From Polychytrium aggregatum (Eukaryota > Chytridiomycota > Chytridiomycetes > Polychytriales), in NCBI RefSeq assembly GCF_025602895.1, contig NW_026516264.1, forward strand, positions 62,001-126,000: a stretch of DNA of 64,000 nucleotides, written 5' to 3'. The notes beneath the pieces are model-generated. The model saw only the letters and a list, made by a program, of their open reading frames with translations, searched no databases and was not told the origin of the DNA. Position 1 is the stretch's first letter. Each line of letters opens with the position of its first letter. The position numbers and the translations under genes were made by a program. This document shows positions 1 to 11,662 of this stretch, piece after piece.

Positions 1-615
1 TCGGCTTGCAACTCGGACATGTACTCGTCCTCGCGAATCCTCTGCGCCCTCGCTCGTGAGGGCAAGGCTCCTTCGATCTTTGGCCGGGTCACTCGCCAGG
101 GTGTCCCCTTCTACGCCCTCTGCCTGTCCAACTTCATTGCCCTGATCTGCCTGCTCTCGGCCGTCTTTGATGCCGCCGGCTCCTTTGTCTGGCTCATCAA
201 CCTCACCACCGTCGTCGGCCTGATTTCCTGGGCCGGTATCGGTCTGACGGCCTTCCGCTTCCGCCGCGCCTATGTCGCTCAGGACCGCCGCATCAGCGAT
301 CTCCCCTACAAGAGTCTGCTGTTCCCCTTCGCTCCCCTCTTTGTCTTTGTCGGCTCGACTGTCATCATCATCCTCCAGGGCCTGTACGCCTTCACCCCCG
401 TCAACGCTCTCTCGATCGTCGGCGCCTACTGCGGTATTATTCCCTTCCTCCTGGCCTATGTCATTTACAAGATCACCACCCGCAGCCGCGTTATTCCCCT
501 CACCATGGTTGACCTCGATACCGGCCGCGTCGACCACTACGAGGGCGAGGACCAGGCCAAAGCCAATGACGCCAAGCGCGGAATTCTCGGCAAGATCATC
601 GATCTTGTTGCCTAA
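1..615 (+). CDS. Amino acid permease (APC family), 3' end
   Basis: This is the C-terminal 204 residues of a plasma-membrane amino acid permease of the fungal YAT/GAP1-like branch of the APC superfamily; it enters the window already open in frame 1. The diagnostic stretch ACNSDMYSSSRILCALA followed by REGKAPSIF is the conserved loop after TM8 in these transporters. Three or four hydrophobic segments follow (about residues 40-60, 65-85, 112-130 and 140-155), then a charged cytosolic tail ending at TAA 613-615. No intron interrupts the visible part. The complete gene downstream (1250-3932) is a paralogue in the same orientation, so the pair is probably a local duplication. Substrate cannot be told from sequence. 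The 5' part lies outside the window. Confidence 0.9.
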   Translation, partial: SACNSDMYSSSRILCALAREGKAPSIFGRVTRQGVPFYALCLSNFIALICLLSAVFDAAGSFVWLINLTTVVGLISWAGIGLTAFRFRRAYVAQDRRISDLPYKSLLFPFAPLFVFVGSTVIIILQGLYAFTPVNALSIVGAYCGIIPFLLAYVIYKITTRSRVIPLTMVDLDTGRVDHYEGEDQAKANDAKRGILGKIIDLVA

Positions 616-1249
616 AGCAGGCGGACTCTCTTCCCCTCAGCACAAACCAAGAGCCCTGTTCTCACACTCTATGCTACTGCGTGTGCGCACCTCGCGCTCT
701 TGTCTCTATCGCAATCTTAGATATTTCTATTCGATATATTTTTTTGTTTTGTTTTGTTTTGTTTTATTCCTGCCAAAGCATCGCTTCAGCCTGTATCGCT
801 CCTGTGATTGTGCCAACAATGGTTGACGGGCGACAGCCGCCGTCGATATCTATGCGCTCACCTAGTTCCTCTACTTGTGGCCTCGAGCTTTCGCCGCTGT
901 CGCTTGCTTCGTCCCTCCCGGCCAAGCCTGCTTGGCCGGGAGGGACAATACGCTATGGCGCTCATCAGCAACATTGTTTGTCCACCGCCGATTTCTGGAT
1001 CCGAGGCATTGTTCGAGTGCGGTTCATGATTGGGAACAGGTCCTGATTCCGGAGACTCGCCTTCCATCCTTAGCTTGGCAGACCTGCCTCGCACTCCCTG
1101 TCTCTTGACACTGCTGCCCAACAGTTCGTCCTTCAATCTCTCGCTGTGTGTCCTCCAGACCATCAAGACATCCCCTCTTGATCTTGGAGCTACCTTTCGC
1201 GATATACACATCGCTTGCTCATCCATTGTGACCCTCCATCTTCTTGGAC
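616..1249. other. Intergenic between two permeases
   Basis: No gene seen. It holds a TTTTG-type simple repeat at about 741-766, presumably in the 3' UTR of the upstream permease, and a perfect long inverted repeat at 911-946 listed separately. The last 100 bases form the 5' leader of the second permease. Confidence 0.6.
911..946. repeat. Perfect 17-bp inverted repeat, 2-nt loop
   Basis: GTCCCTCCCGGCCAAGC (911-927) is followed by CT and then by its exact reverse complement (930-946). In RNA this would fold to a very stable GC-rich hairpin. It is too far from the preceding stop and lacks a T-tract, so a bacterial-style terminator reading does not apply. It might be a folded 3' UTR element, a dyad protein-binding site or a miniature palindromic insertion. 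Confidence 0.9.
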
Positions 1250-3932
1250 ATGGCAGAGACCGACGCTGACACTGATACCGACACCATCGTCGGGGACGCC
1301 GACGCCACTCTCCGCCGAGATCTCAAGTCGCACCATCTCCAAATGATTGTCATAGGTCTATGGGCGTTCCTGTCAGTTCCCTTTCGAACACAGGCTTGTT
1401 CCAGCGGCAAGCCCCCATATCGATATCCTGCAATCTGTGCTATCGGCATCGCCATCGGCAACTTGGCTGACCCTCAGCGCCTATCTTTGTTCCGCTCCCC
1501 TGCCCTCGGGCACTCGGGCTCTGCTATGCGATACATCTTCCACCAGGCGGCACGGTTGGGACAGGCTTGTTTCTCGCTTCCGGAGGCAACATCGCCTCGG
1601 CCGGCCCGCTCGGGGCACTCGCTGCCTATCTACTGGTGGGATTGCTGGTGTATTGCACCACCTCATGCCTGGGAGAAATGTCGACCTACATTCCCATCAG
1701 CGGCGGTCTCAGCCACTTTGCCGGCCGCTTTGTGGATCCGGCCCTGGCTTTTGCACTCGGCTGGAACTACTGGCTTTCATGGGTAAATGGACATGCATAC
1801 GCACGCCCCCATTGTTTGAAGTGTCTCGCTGTGCTCCCCCCCCTCCATGTGCCCAAGGATGTCTTGTCCGCCTCTACAACTCTTGACTTGTCGGATTCTC
1901 TGTGCTTGACATGCTGCCTGGTCTGACTCGACCTTGTCCCTTCGATACCGCCTTGGACATCCTCGAAACAGATCGTGACAATCGGCGTTGAAATGGCGGC
2001 GGCCGGGATCGTCATCTCGTTCTGGAGCCCGAGCCTGCCCACCCTGTTGATGCCGATCCTGCTCTTTGTCGGCATCATCGGACTCAACTGCCTCAACGTG
2101 CGCTATTATGGCGAGATCGAGTTCTGGCTCTCCATGATCAAGATCGTCATGTGCGTGATGTTCATATTTGTGTCGATCCTGTTCAATGGTAAGTCGTGCT
2201 TGGTGGGGAAACAGCCACCACAGTCCGAAGCGACTTGAGGATATGGCGAAAGGGATTGCCGATGGGCTGCTCGGGTCAGCATCTGCTCATTTCCCACGGG
2301 CACCAGCACTCGCCAGCGGCGACAACATCGACGACCCAAGTGCGGGTACGATGTCATTGGTCTGCACCGATGCACGCCCATTCCTCTAACACTTTGTGCT
2401 CGCTGTTGGCCTGTGCATATCTCTGCCCTGATGTATCTGGCAATATAACCGATCCTCCGTGGGGCCCGCGACTCCAACATCGCCGCATCATCCGGAACGC
2501 TCTGCCTCCTGCGATTATTCTTGATTGCTCTCAACCGCCTCTCTTGGACCACTGCTACCACTCGACCCCGGCACCAACGGCCCCGGTTTGTCCTGCCAGT
2601 GGGATTTTTGGGCAGCTCGCGCCAGTACATTGGATTTCGCTACTGGCAGAGTCCCGGTGCCTTCAATGGCGACGCCCCGGCGTTCTTCCATGTCATGATC
2701 GCCGCGGCTTTCTCTTTCCAGGGCACCGAGCTACTTGGAATCGTAGCCGGAGAGGCCGAGAATCCGAGCAAGTCGATTCCCAAGGCCATCCGGAGCGGTG
2801 AGTGTGCACGATTGTCCCGGGTGTGTGATCCGCTCATATTGCAGCACCCGTCGCTCGGGGGGGGGATTCTGCTTCTGACTCGACGCCTCTGTTTCTGACC
2901 TGTGGCTGTTTCCAATGTCGATGGAACGCCGGTCCGGCCACCATTGCCAAAACATTTGACCTGTGGATAACTGCGACGGCTCCGGATACAGTGCCGTGGC
3001 GCATCCTTCTCCTGTACATCTCCGTGATCTTCATGATCGGCATCAACATCCCCTTCAATGACGCCGAGCTCGGCAGCCAGAGCGGCGAGGATCCAAAGTA
3101 CTCGCCCTTCACCTTGATCCTGTCGCGGGCTGGGTCCAACCTGGGCTCGCACTTGGTCAACGCCGTGGTGCTGACTGCCGTGCTTTCGGCCTGCAACTCG
3201 GATCTGTACTCGTGCTCGAGGACCTTGCGCACACTCGCCATCGAGGGCAAGGCGCCAGCGCTCTTTAGTCGGGTTAACGGTCAGGGTGTGCCTATTCTGG
3301 CCGTCTTGGCCTCGGGCTTGATCGGAGGCACTGCCATGATCGCCGTTGTGGCTTCGGGAAGCGCCAGTGCATTTGTTTGGCTACTGAACTTTAGCGGTGT
3401 CGTTGGACTGTAAGTGGCCCGGCGTCTGCTCGTCGTATTTGCTGCCGCCGCTGTTCGTCTTGTTTGAGGAGGGGGAGCGACACCACTTCCTTCGCATCGC
3501 CTCATCCGCATTTCCATCTCATTTGTGCATCTTGCCTCGCTGTCTCCCGTCAGTCTTTCCTGGATGTCGATTGGAATCTCCTCGCTCCGCTTTCGTCTCG
3601 CGCATGCCGCCCAAGCCCGCAAGCAGGAGAAGCTGGACCATCGTGCGCCCTTCTTTCCGCTTCCACACTGCATCACCATCGGCGGCTGTATCTTGCTTGT
3701 GATTCTACAGGGCTACTCGACCCTGGCCACCCCGGGCTCCCACGGGAGCGATCTGTTCTCTGCCTACTGCGGCATCTTGCCCTTCACGCTGGCCTATCTG
3801 GGCTACAAGCTCACCAAAGGCACCAAGCTCGTGGCGCTTGAGGAGGTCGACTTGGACACCGGCCGGCCCAGGGTCGCTCCCTGGATCAAGAGCAGCTTGG
3901 ACAGCAGTGCCCGCAGCAACGAGATCATATAG
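1250..3932 (+). CDS. Amino acid permease (APC family), complete, six exons
   Basis: Join 1250-1355, 1547-1782, 1972-2188, 2600-2797, 2992-3409, 3554-3932, giving 517 residues, close to the usual length for fungal GAP1/AGP-type permeases. All phases close. The protein starts MAETDADTD with an acidic tail, then RDLKSHHLQMIVIGGTVGTG, the conserved start of TM1 in this family, LGWNYWLSW at TM3, GFRYWQSPGAF and FSFQGTELLGI (TM6), SACNSDLYSCSRTLRTLA (after TM8) and a 12-TM layout overall. It should carry amino acids with protons across the plasma membrane; substrate unknown. Introns begin GTCTAT, GTAAAT, GTAAGT, GTGAGT and GTAAGT. The last intron falls after GVVGL, a position at which the upstream paralogue (1-615) has no intron. 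ATG at 1250 was chosen because it opens the frame feeding the TM1 motif. Confidence 0.9.
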
Positions 3933-4372
3933 CTATCCGCGGGCGTCGGTGCGGATCGAAGGCACGATGGCATTTGTCAACCTGTCCATTTGGTTCTCTG
4001 GTTCATTCAATGCCGTCACTGACTCCCAAGTTGCGCCGATGAATCCAGTGGAAGTGACCAAGTCAAACCAAAGCCAAAGCCATCAAGTGCAATAAAGCGC
4101 CACATTCACACCAATGTCTCTTTGACACAGTCGGCGAATATAAGGTACTCTCCCAGTGAAGAGCATCATAGAGGGAATGTGTTGGGGAAGGGACGGGCGC
4201 ATACCCGGAACTGCAGAAGTACGTGCATCTTCATTCCATTGCATCCATTACATGGCATTGCATCCAATGGCATCGCAGCTACTCGATGCTTGCCGCAACA
4301 GTACTCCGGGATGCTCGTTGCCTCACCACCACCCTCAAGGACGAATGCGCCAGCACAGGCCAGAGCACGGAC
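3933..4372. other. Convergent intergenic region
   Basis: Lies between the 3' ends of the permease and the HbrB-like gene. No gene seen. Two overlapping 3' UTRs are expected here. The HbrB gene might have one more exon in this stretch if the GTGAGT overlapping its stop codon is used as a splice donor. Confidence 0.5.
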
Positions 4373-5857
4373 TCACATTGCCTTGGAGACAAGCGTCCTC
4401 AGCGTCACACACACCCCCGACAGGACGCCGTCCATGTCGTCGTTCCGAGGAGGGAGGGTATCGAGGATGTTGAGCATCTGCAGCAGCTTGAGTGCTGTTT
4501 GAAGGCGTCGCGCAGTGCCATCGGCAATCTCTTGGGACAGGACGCCGAAAGACTCTGCGGGATTACGGAGGAAGGGATACACCAGTGCGGGAGAGAGAGA
4601 GAGAGAGGCTCAGACATGATGGTCGAACAACTAGCGCCGGTCCTCGACGGGTTGCGTTTGCACAGAAGTATCACGAAGATAGCACTTTTGATGCACATGC
4701 AGTCGCCATCGACCATTCGACCATTCGACCATTCGACCATTCGACCATTCGACCATTCGACCATTCGACCATTCGATCATTCGATCATTCGCCATTTGGC
4801 CATCGGCACTCTCTGCCCTCCATTTTCAAGGCCCTCCTCGTCGGGGTATTACCTTCCAGAGGCGTCCGCATCGGAATCACCACAAAATCCCGAAAGGTAT
4901 AGAGAATCATCTCTCGGATGGCCTTCTTTTCGTTTGGGATGCCCTCAAAGCGACGGATCGGCAGCAAGGCGCCTTGGAGATACGGCAGGATGTTGAAGAA
5001 GAAGAAGGACCATATCTCGACCATGCGCATGAACAGCTGGTTGTCCTCCTTGGCAGTCGTTTCGAACTCGTCGACCAGCTTGGACATTCCCTGGGCGAGA
5101 AGCTCGCGAATGTCGTCCAGGACACTCTCGATCGAGGTTTCGGCCAGGTGCCCGCTGGAAGTAGCAGATCGATGAGCGAGGCGCACGGTGGTCGTTGAAT
5201 TGCCGATATTCGTCGTGTGCCTGGGCATCCACAGCCCCCCTACTCCCTCCTCGAGCAGAACGCTATTCCCGAATAGAACCAGCACCAGCACCAACACCAG
5301 CACCAACACCAGCACCAACACCAGCGACAACGACGGCGACAGCAACTAATACGGCGATAGAGGCGGCAATAGAGACGGCGACCTCTCTCCTCTCCAACGC
5401 TCATCGTTCAGGATGGTCGCTCTGGTCGTCGGCCAAGGGCTTACCTGAGCAGCTCGTTCAATTCCTCGACCGGGACCTTGAGTTCTTCTCCATCAAAGAG
5501 CGGCATCACTCGCAGACAAAAGTGTTGCCAGTAGCTCCTGGACCGCTCCGGGAGCATCGCACCCACCGGCAGCATCGGGTTGGGGTTGGGTCCCCCGACG
5601 CCCATTTCGTAAAGCAGCTCGGCCGGCGCCGGGGCCGAGGCCATGATGTTGGAGCTGGATCCGGCGGGGACCATATACCCCGAGGCGCCCGTGCGGGAGG
5701 CCGTTGTCGAAGGGATCGAGAAGAGACTGCCGCTGAGGTTGTTGGCATGAGGACTCGTGAGGCCGGGGGTCAGAGGCGGGAGTGGATAGCCCGAGCCGGC
5801 GCTGCTCGTGCCGATGAGGCCCGAGTTGGACTTTGTGATATTGGGAGAGGTCGCCAT
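4373..5857 (-). CDS. TORC2 subunit, HbrB/Bit61/PRR5 (Protor) family
   Basis: Complement of 4373-4608, 4853-5220 and 5445-5857; phases close, 338 residues. The first exon is low-complexity (Ser/Pro/Gly/Ala) and ends in the HbrB signature WQHFCLRVMPLFDGEEL then VPVEELNELL. Exon 2 carries IRELLAQGMSKL, then MVEIWSFFFFNILPYLQGAL and LYTFRDFVVIPM, the core of the Pfam HbrB domain. Exon 3 carries the helical tail (LQTALKLLQMLNILD). Family members (yeast Bit61, animal PRR5/Protor) are accessory subunits of TOR complex 2, acting at the plasma membrane upstream of AGC kinases. The start is uncertain: the frame stays open upstream of ATG 5857 through a poly-Thr stretch encoded by (ACC)n. The 3' end is also open to doubt because the stop overlaps a good donor, GTGAGT. 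Both introns contain tandem repeats. Confidence 0.8.
4710..4789. repeat. 8-bp minisatellite, ten copies
   Basis: Unit CGACCATT repeated ten times head to tail; the last two copies read CGATCATT. It sits inside the second intron of the HbrB-like gene. Confidence 0.95.
5278..5325. repeat. 12-bp tandem repeat ACCAGCACCAAC
   Basis: About four imperfect copies, inside the first intron of the HbrB-like gene. In one minus-strand frame it would read as a Val/Leu run, which is not expected to be translated. Confidence 0.85.
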
Positions 5858-6547
5858 GGTGGTGGTGGTGGTGGTGGTGGTGGTGTCTAATGGGCTGTGG
5901 CGGCCGAGATGGAGCGGGATGATGGGGGGCAGGAGATCGACGAAGCTGCCCAGAGATGTGCCGGGCACCAGAATCGATCGACAACAGCACAAGGGGCGCG
6001 GAGCATTCTCATGGGTTGGATTGGGTTGCTGTCCTTGGTTTGAGCCAGGGCTGTCGCTTTCCTCTGGGTCCTGAATCCACACCCGCTCATCACCACCATG
6101 ACCAGGCGGTTGAGGGCATGCACCACACCCCCACACCGCAACATCAATGTCAGTCGATCGTCGCCACAGGAGATCGACCCGAGGTGTTGAAGACGATGCT
6201 CCCGAAACCAACGAGCCCCACCGGAAACGATCGCACGGCTGCAAGGTCCACAGCGGCCGACTGCCGATGAGTCGCTGATGCCAGAGAAAAAGGGACACTG
6301 TCCCGTTATATATTTTCTGGAACAAACTGTACATAGAGGCTGGTCCATTTCGTAAACCCTCGGACGTGACAGCCCGACTGGAATCGACGGGCAGTGGTGA
6401 TTTGACAAGGGGTGGAGAGAAGCGGCTGGGCGACGTCGCAACGAGTCTGGTGGTGCGTTGGGGCCGGCCGGTGTGCCGCAGCGATCGAGAGACGCTCGAC
6501 GCTCGAATCCGGAGCGAGCCGCTGGCCCCTACATCGGCCGCAGCTCA
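5858..6547. other. Intergenic between HbrB-like and bHLH genes
   Basis: Presumed promoter and 5' UTR of the HbrB-like gene. A (GGT)9 run lies directly at its start codon (about 5857-5884). No separate gene seen. Confidence 0.5.
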
Positions 6548-9500
6548 TCATCCCATTTGGTGATTCTGTGACTTTGAGCGCCTGGCCTGCTCGATATCCT
6601 TCTGGAGCCTCTCAATCTGTTCGTCGGCCTCACCCTCCTTGGTTTTCAGATGCATGATGAACTCAAATGCTGGATGGCGCAAAAAGAAAGGAAGCGCTCC
6701 GTTAGTTGTCTGCGGCAGCCGGTTCTGAGCTGCACCAGCTGTTGTCTTGTCTGTAACAGACAGATTACACAAGCTCGCAAGGAAGCTCTGCTGCTGTGGG
6801 CTCGCACTCGAGTCGCACGCGTTATGTCAACGGGCATGGTGGCGATGCGGCTGATGCGACCGTCCGCTGTGGGGTTGCGGTTTGGATCCTTACATTTCTT
6901 GAGCAGATGAACCTTGCTCGGATTTTTCTCGGTGAGGGAGGGTAGGACCTGTCCAAGCTCCTCAAAGCATTGCTTGAGCGAGTCGCGCCGCCGCTGCTCG
7001 GCCTGCTTGTGGTTGTTCTTGCGCACCTCGATTCCTTGACCGAGGTCTGATGCGCCTTGCATTTGCAGCATTCTGGATCGATGGAACGCGAGCCGTTAGC
7101 GAAGATGGCCGTGCGAATCCAGGCAAGCCCAGGAGAGCAGTCGAGTGATGCATAGCTCTCACGGCCTCGCGAGCATACCTTGCATTGGCATCAGAGACGT
7201 CTTCCTGCGATGATTTCTTTGCAGATTTGGATTTGGAATCTGGCACAATCAGCCCGCAAAGAGCGCCCGGGTCAGTTCAGTCACAGTCATTGTCGCGGTG
7301 ACAATTGTGGCGACGGTCATGGCCATGGTCATGATCGTGATCATGATCGTGCGTGCACAGCGCTTCCCGTGGCGCGAGCATCCGCGTATGCCACCACATC
7401 AACACCGGCTACAGGGACAATCCGCGACCAGAGAGTGCGTCGATGCACTTCGGCATGTTGGATACCCTCATACCTTTCTGCTCAAGCGAGTTCATGATCT
7501 GCGAGGGCGTCACGGGCGCAATGGGGAGCTTCGGGACCGAGTTCAGTGTGCCGAGCAGGGTATCAGGGGCAGCTCGAGGTGAGTCCATATTGACATCGCT
7601 CAGGCTGCCGCCGGTGCACGACGAGGACGAGCCCGAGTCATGGGGCTTGTCCATACTCCAAGTCCGGGCGCCGGGCCGGTGCGGCCGCTTAAAATCGCTG
7701 TCGCTCGTCTCGGCAATGCCGCTGTCCAGGTGACTGCGCCCCGATGGCTTCTTGAACGGAGGGGCCGAAAAGGTGCCGCCGGGTGAGTCGTCGGATCCTG
7801 TTTCGTCGTCAAGCGCCCCCATAGGGCCTGTCGGAGAGGACGGGTTGGTGCCAAATCCAGTGAGTGCTTCCGGCGACTTGGCCTGCGGCAGCGGCATGCC
7901 GTCGTCCTTGTAGATCATGTGTCCACTGGCATCGCTGCTGCTGCTCCGACTGGTAGACGCTTCGCCTTTCGAGGTTGATGCAGTCGATGCGGACGGGGGT
8001 GGCACGCGCCGCAGGTTACGCTCGCTACGCTTCTTGGACAACGAATACGGGGCCGAGGAGGCCAGGGCCGAGTGAACGCGCCGGGCACGAGCCAAGGCCG
8101 AAGGCGAGCCCACCGGAGCGGGTCCAGCCGAGGAGCTGCTCGGGTCGACCGAAACAACGTTCGAAAGGTTTGACCGGCGATGCTGTGGGAGCTGTGGTGA
8201 GGAGCCGGGCATCAGGGGCGACGGCATCCCGGCGCTGGCCGCGAGAGCATTCGAAAGCGCTCCGACGATCTCAGCATGCATCGCTGTCTGCTGGTGGGGA
8301 TTGATGATCTCGCCATTCGGGAGTCGCACAGGCAGCGCGGGTGAACCAAGGGGCGAGAAGGCGTCGACGCCTTGTAGGTTGATTCGCTGAAAGTCTAGAC
8401 TCGGCGTCATGCCAGGAGTCATGTTGATGGCATTGATGGCAGGGGAGACAAGTGAAAAGTACTGGAGACGAGAGGTATGTCAGGCGATTTGGTCGGGGGC
8501 ACTGCCCATGAAAGATCCAGTGCCAGGGCATCATCGAAGCGGAAGCAGCGAACAGGCAGATGCGGTGACCGGTGTCCCTCGACGACACCAGCGAGAAGGT
8601 CCGCGCAGCACAGAGGAGCTCGTTGCATGGAATCAAACTCACATCTTCTTCTTCAGGATAGTTGCCGGCTCCAGGCATCATGTAGGGCGATAGAAAGGCG
8701 TTCATAGCCGAGTCGTACTCTGCACAACGGGAGATGTCAGCGGCATTCGTTGGAGGGGGCGGGAGAGAGAGAGACAACCGAGACAGCCCTGCCGAGCACA
8801 CGAGCGGGTTTATGGTGCAAGGTGCAAGGTGCAAGGTGCAAGGTGCAAGGTGCAAGGTGCAAGGTGCAAGTTGCAAGTTGCAAGGTGCTTGGGAAGGCAA
8901 TTCCAATCCCCTCTGCAGCCCGGCAGCATCCTCGGTCACTCCATGTCGATTTACTCGTACAGACAATCTGCGCCAGCGCCTACCTTTCTTCTCGAGGCGT
9001 TCGGCATCGTATGGCATGCATGGCTGGATATCGGACGACGGGTTGTGGGCTGTGCTCTGGAAGAGGACATCGGCCATGGAGGTGTCCACATGGATGTCAG
9101 TGGCGGCCTGGAGCGAGGCAACCAGATGCGGCTGGGTGGCCAGCTGAGCCTGGGCATGGGCGAGCGCCTGGGATACTGAGCTTGCCGGCAAGAGAGACTG
9201 CTGCTGCGGTTGCTGTGACGACGGCAGCGAGGGAGCCGGCGGTGTGTTGTGACGGGAGCCGGTCTGGGGATACACCGGCTGCTGGGAAGCCATCTCCAGC
9301 AGCGACAGCCGTTTCAGCGATCGGTCGTCGGACGAAGCCGACCTGGGCTTGCGATCGGATTTGGAGCGCTTGAGCTGCAGCTGTCGCAGGTTTTCCTCCT
9401 GCCGGGCTTGCAGCTCGAGCATTTCCCTGCGCTGAGTCTCTCGAAGCATACGAATCTCGTCATCCTCGTCGTGGTGGCTGGCGTCGTCGTCCATGGGATC

Positions 9501-9974
9501 GTGGGCCGATGAGGCTGTCCGACCTCGGGCGGCGGAGGAGTGCTCTTGGCTGGATGGAGGCGGGGCTGGGATGGAGGCGACAGGTCCCGAGGCCAGCGGA
9601 AGAGCCATCTCGACCGTGCTGACGACAGGCTGGAGATGAGGGACTGGTGGCGGCACGAACATGGTGTGGATGGGCTGGATCGGAGGCATCGAGGGTTGCG
9701 GAGGCTGATATGGGTGGATCGGATAGGGCGAGTAGTACGGCGGGATATACTGCGGCGGATACATGGGATCGACCGGATGCACGTACGGCGAGGGATATGC
9801 CGGCATTGGATGGAAGAGCGACGGGCTGGACAGGCCGGTGTCTGGCGGGGGGGCGTATGGGCTCGAGTGGATGTGGGCAGCAGCCGATTGCATCAGCGAC
9901 ACCTGGCCAGGCACGGCCGACTGATCGTCTGCGGCTGAGTCCTTGGTGCGGGAAGGATCGGCGCCGGGATCCAT
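6548..9974 (-). CDS. bHLH transcription factor
   Basis: Complement of 6548-6669, 6894-7072, 7179-7239, 7474-8461, 8643-8719 and 8984-9974; all phases close, 805 residues. The DNA-binding domain is at the C-terminus (about 722-800): basic region VRKNNHKQAEQRRRDSL with the His-Glu-Arg pattern of E-box (CANNTG) binders, helix 1 CFEELGQVLPSL, then NPSKVHLLKK, and helix 2 with a zipper-like extension FEFIMHLKTKEGEADEQIER. An intron splits the domain just after LLKK. The first 700 residues are mostly disordered: a Pro/Tyr-rich segment near residues 40-110, an acidic patch with a short coiled coil (IRMLRETQRREMLELQAR) and Ser-rich stretches with many SP/TP sites, as in regulators controlled by phosphorylation. 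Target genes are unknown. A TTG-initiated extension upstream of ATG 9974 was discarded. Confidence 0.85.
8814..8884. repeat. 7-bp minisatellite GGTGCAA, about ten copies
   Basis: Head-to-tail copies of GGTGCAA, with two GTTGCAA variants near the end, inside the first intron of the bHLH gene. Confidence 0.95.
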
Positions 9975-11662
9975 CGGTTGGGGGCGTGGTAAGACGGGCT
10001 CCAGCAAGGAGATACTCGATAAGCCGGATCGTTCAGAGAACCGACAAAGGTTGATCGGGCAGATGGGGGATTGAAGCCGAGAAGAGCGGCCGACAGTGGC
10101 GTGGTGGCTGTTGAAGAGTCGCTGACGGGTCGTTGACGGGCTGTTGAATGAGTCGCTGACGAGCTGTTGGATGAGTCGGCGAAGGAGTCACCAAAGGAAT
10201 CGTCGAAGGAATCGCCAAGGGAATGGCAAGGCCTGTGTGCGGAGAGCCGCAGAGCGGCCGACGATCGGGCAAGCGAGGCAGCAGGAGATTGGCAGGGCTG
10301 AGGACACGCCTCGGTGGTGCTGCCAGGACAGGGCAGACGGGGAAAGAGTGCCGGTCGGGACGGGGGGGGCAGCGCCGCAGACGCAGACAGGATGCGGATC
10401 GAGGCGAAGGCCGAGACGGAGGCCAAGACGAAGGCCAAGACGGAGAATGCAGGCCGCGCGGCGATCGGAGCGAGCAAAAGGGCGCTGATCCAAGTCCAGA
10501 TCCAGGCGTTGATTTGGTTTTTTTTGCGTCTTTGTTGGCCGGGCTCTGAAAAAGAGGCTTGCTGGGAAACGCAGCGAAGCCAGCGGTGGTCTCGCGGGCT
10601 GGGGTGGGCCGAGAGGCTTGCTTGCTGGCTGGCTTGGCTGTCCGCTGCGACTGCTGGACTCTGGGGAGGCCTCTGCAGCTGCGGCCGTCGTCGCCATCGC
10701 CGATGACGGTGTTAATTGGCGATTAACGACTTGCTGGTTGCTATCGTTCGGCGGGTATCGACTGGAATGCCGAGTTCCGAAACACGCCGAGGCGCCGGCG
10801 AGGAGCGCCGCGTGCTTGCCAGCCACAGCGACAGTGACACCGAGAGGCCAGCGAGAGGCCAGCGAGAGGCACCGAGATGCCCTCGACAAGGCACAGGGCC
10901 AAGCCGCCCGCTCGGGCCAAAAACGACATCGGCGCAGACCACGACATGTGTCCAGCAGCAAGCGCCGGATGATGGCCGCTCCCGCACCGGTGTGCGCCGG
11001 TGTGCGGTGCCATGAGGCTGCCGCGGTTTCGGATCTTGCCGCTGCCGATCCTGCCTGGATGCATCGCTGCGCTCATCCTGCGCTCGTCCTGCATTCGTCC
11101 TGCATTCGCCTTGGCTTGCTGTTGCCGGCCCATGCCCGGCCTTGTGTCGGCAGCGGGCCGCCTTCCGTTCATCCATGATCCCACGGTGTCGATTGGCAGC
11201 CGCCAGGCCCATGTCTCACTGTCCATGGCCGCCAGCGCCATGTTTCAGCCGGCAAGGTTCATGCACCAGACCCGCCACGGTCCGTCATGCCCACCCCATA
11301 CCCCTCCTGTATCTCCCTCCAGCCGATGAACTCACTCGCTCCTTGCTGTCGGCGATAGGGTTTCGTTATGAATCGCATCTGTGGCTTGATGCCGATGTCG
11401 TCAACTCCACCATCCAGCCCTCGGATGCTGCGCGACTCGCAGTTCCATGCTCGCCAACCATGGCCTGCATCGAGATCGGCTGGGTTGCTGCAAGGTTCCT
11501 CCATCCGCAGCCGATTGCCCCGTCAGTGATTTCATCTCCTGATGCCATCCGGCAGAGCGGATCCAGCTACCAGCCAGGCATCTGTTCCGGTCGACAATCC
11601 ACATGTATTCGAGCAGCAGGAGGCTGGCCCCCAGCGTCGCAAGACTCCCGGCCAGCTTGGCT
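9975..11662. other. Intergenic, 1.7 kb, no supported gene
   Basis: Lies upstream of the bHLH gene and downstream of separase. Open frames here are GC-driven and show no family motif. It contains imperfect repeats of a GAGTCGCTGACG-like unit (about 10100-10215), short AAGGCCGAGACGG-like repeats (10405-10445) and a GAGAGGCCAGC triplet (about 10840-10875). Confidence 0.5.

Noticed and set aside
911-946. Intrinsic transcription terminator
   Set aside because: Bacterial-type hairpin terminators are not used by RNA polymerase II and no T-tract follows.
4710-4789. CRISPR-like or centromere-like array
   Set aside because: Units are contiguous 8-mers without spacers, in a eukaryotic intron; it is a simple minisatellite.
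5858-6334. Extension of the HbrB-like protein through a poly-Thr run
   Set aside because: The extension is low-complexity read from promoter sequence; ATG 5857 directly after the ACC repeat is preferred.
10180-10210. tRNA or other structured RNA in the GAATCGCC-rich stretch
   Set aside because: No cloverleaf with A and B boxes could be drawn; the segment is an imperfect tandem repeat.
9975-10477. 194-codon minus-strand frame upstream of the bHLH gene
   Set aside because: Repeat-encoded Ser/Asp/Phe runs and no domain; probably 5' UTR or promoter.
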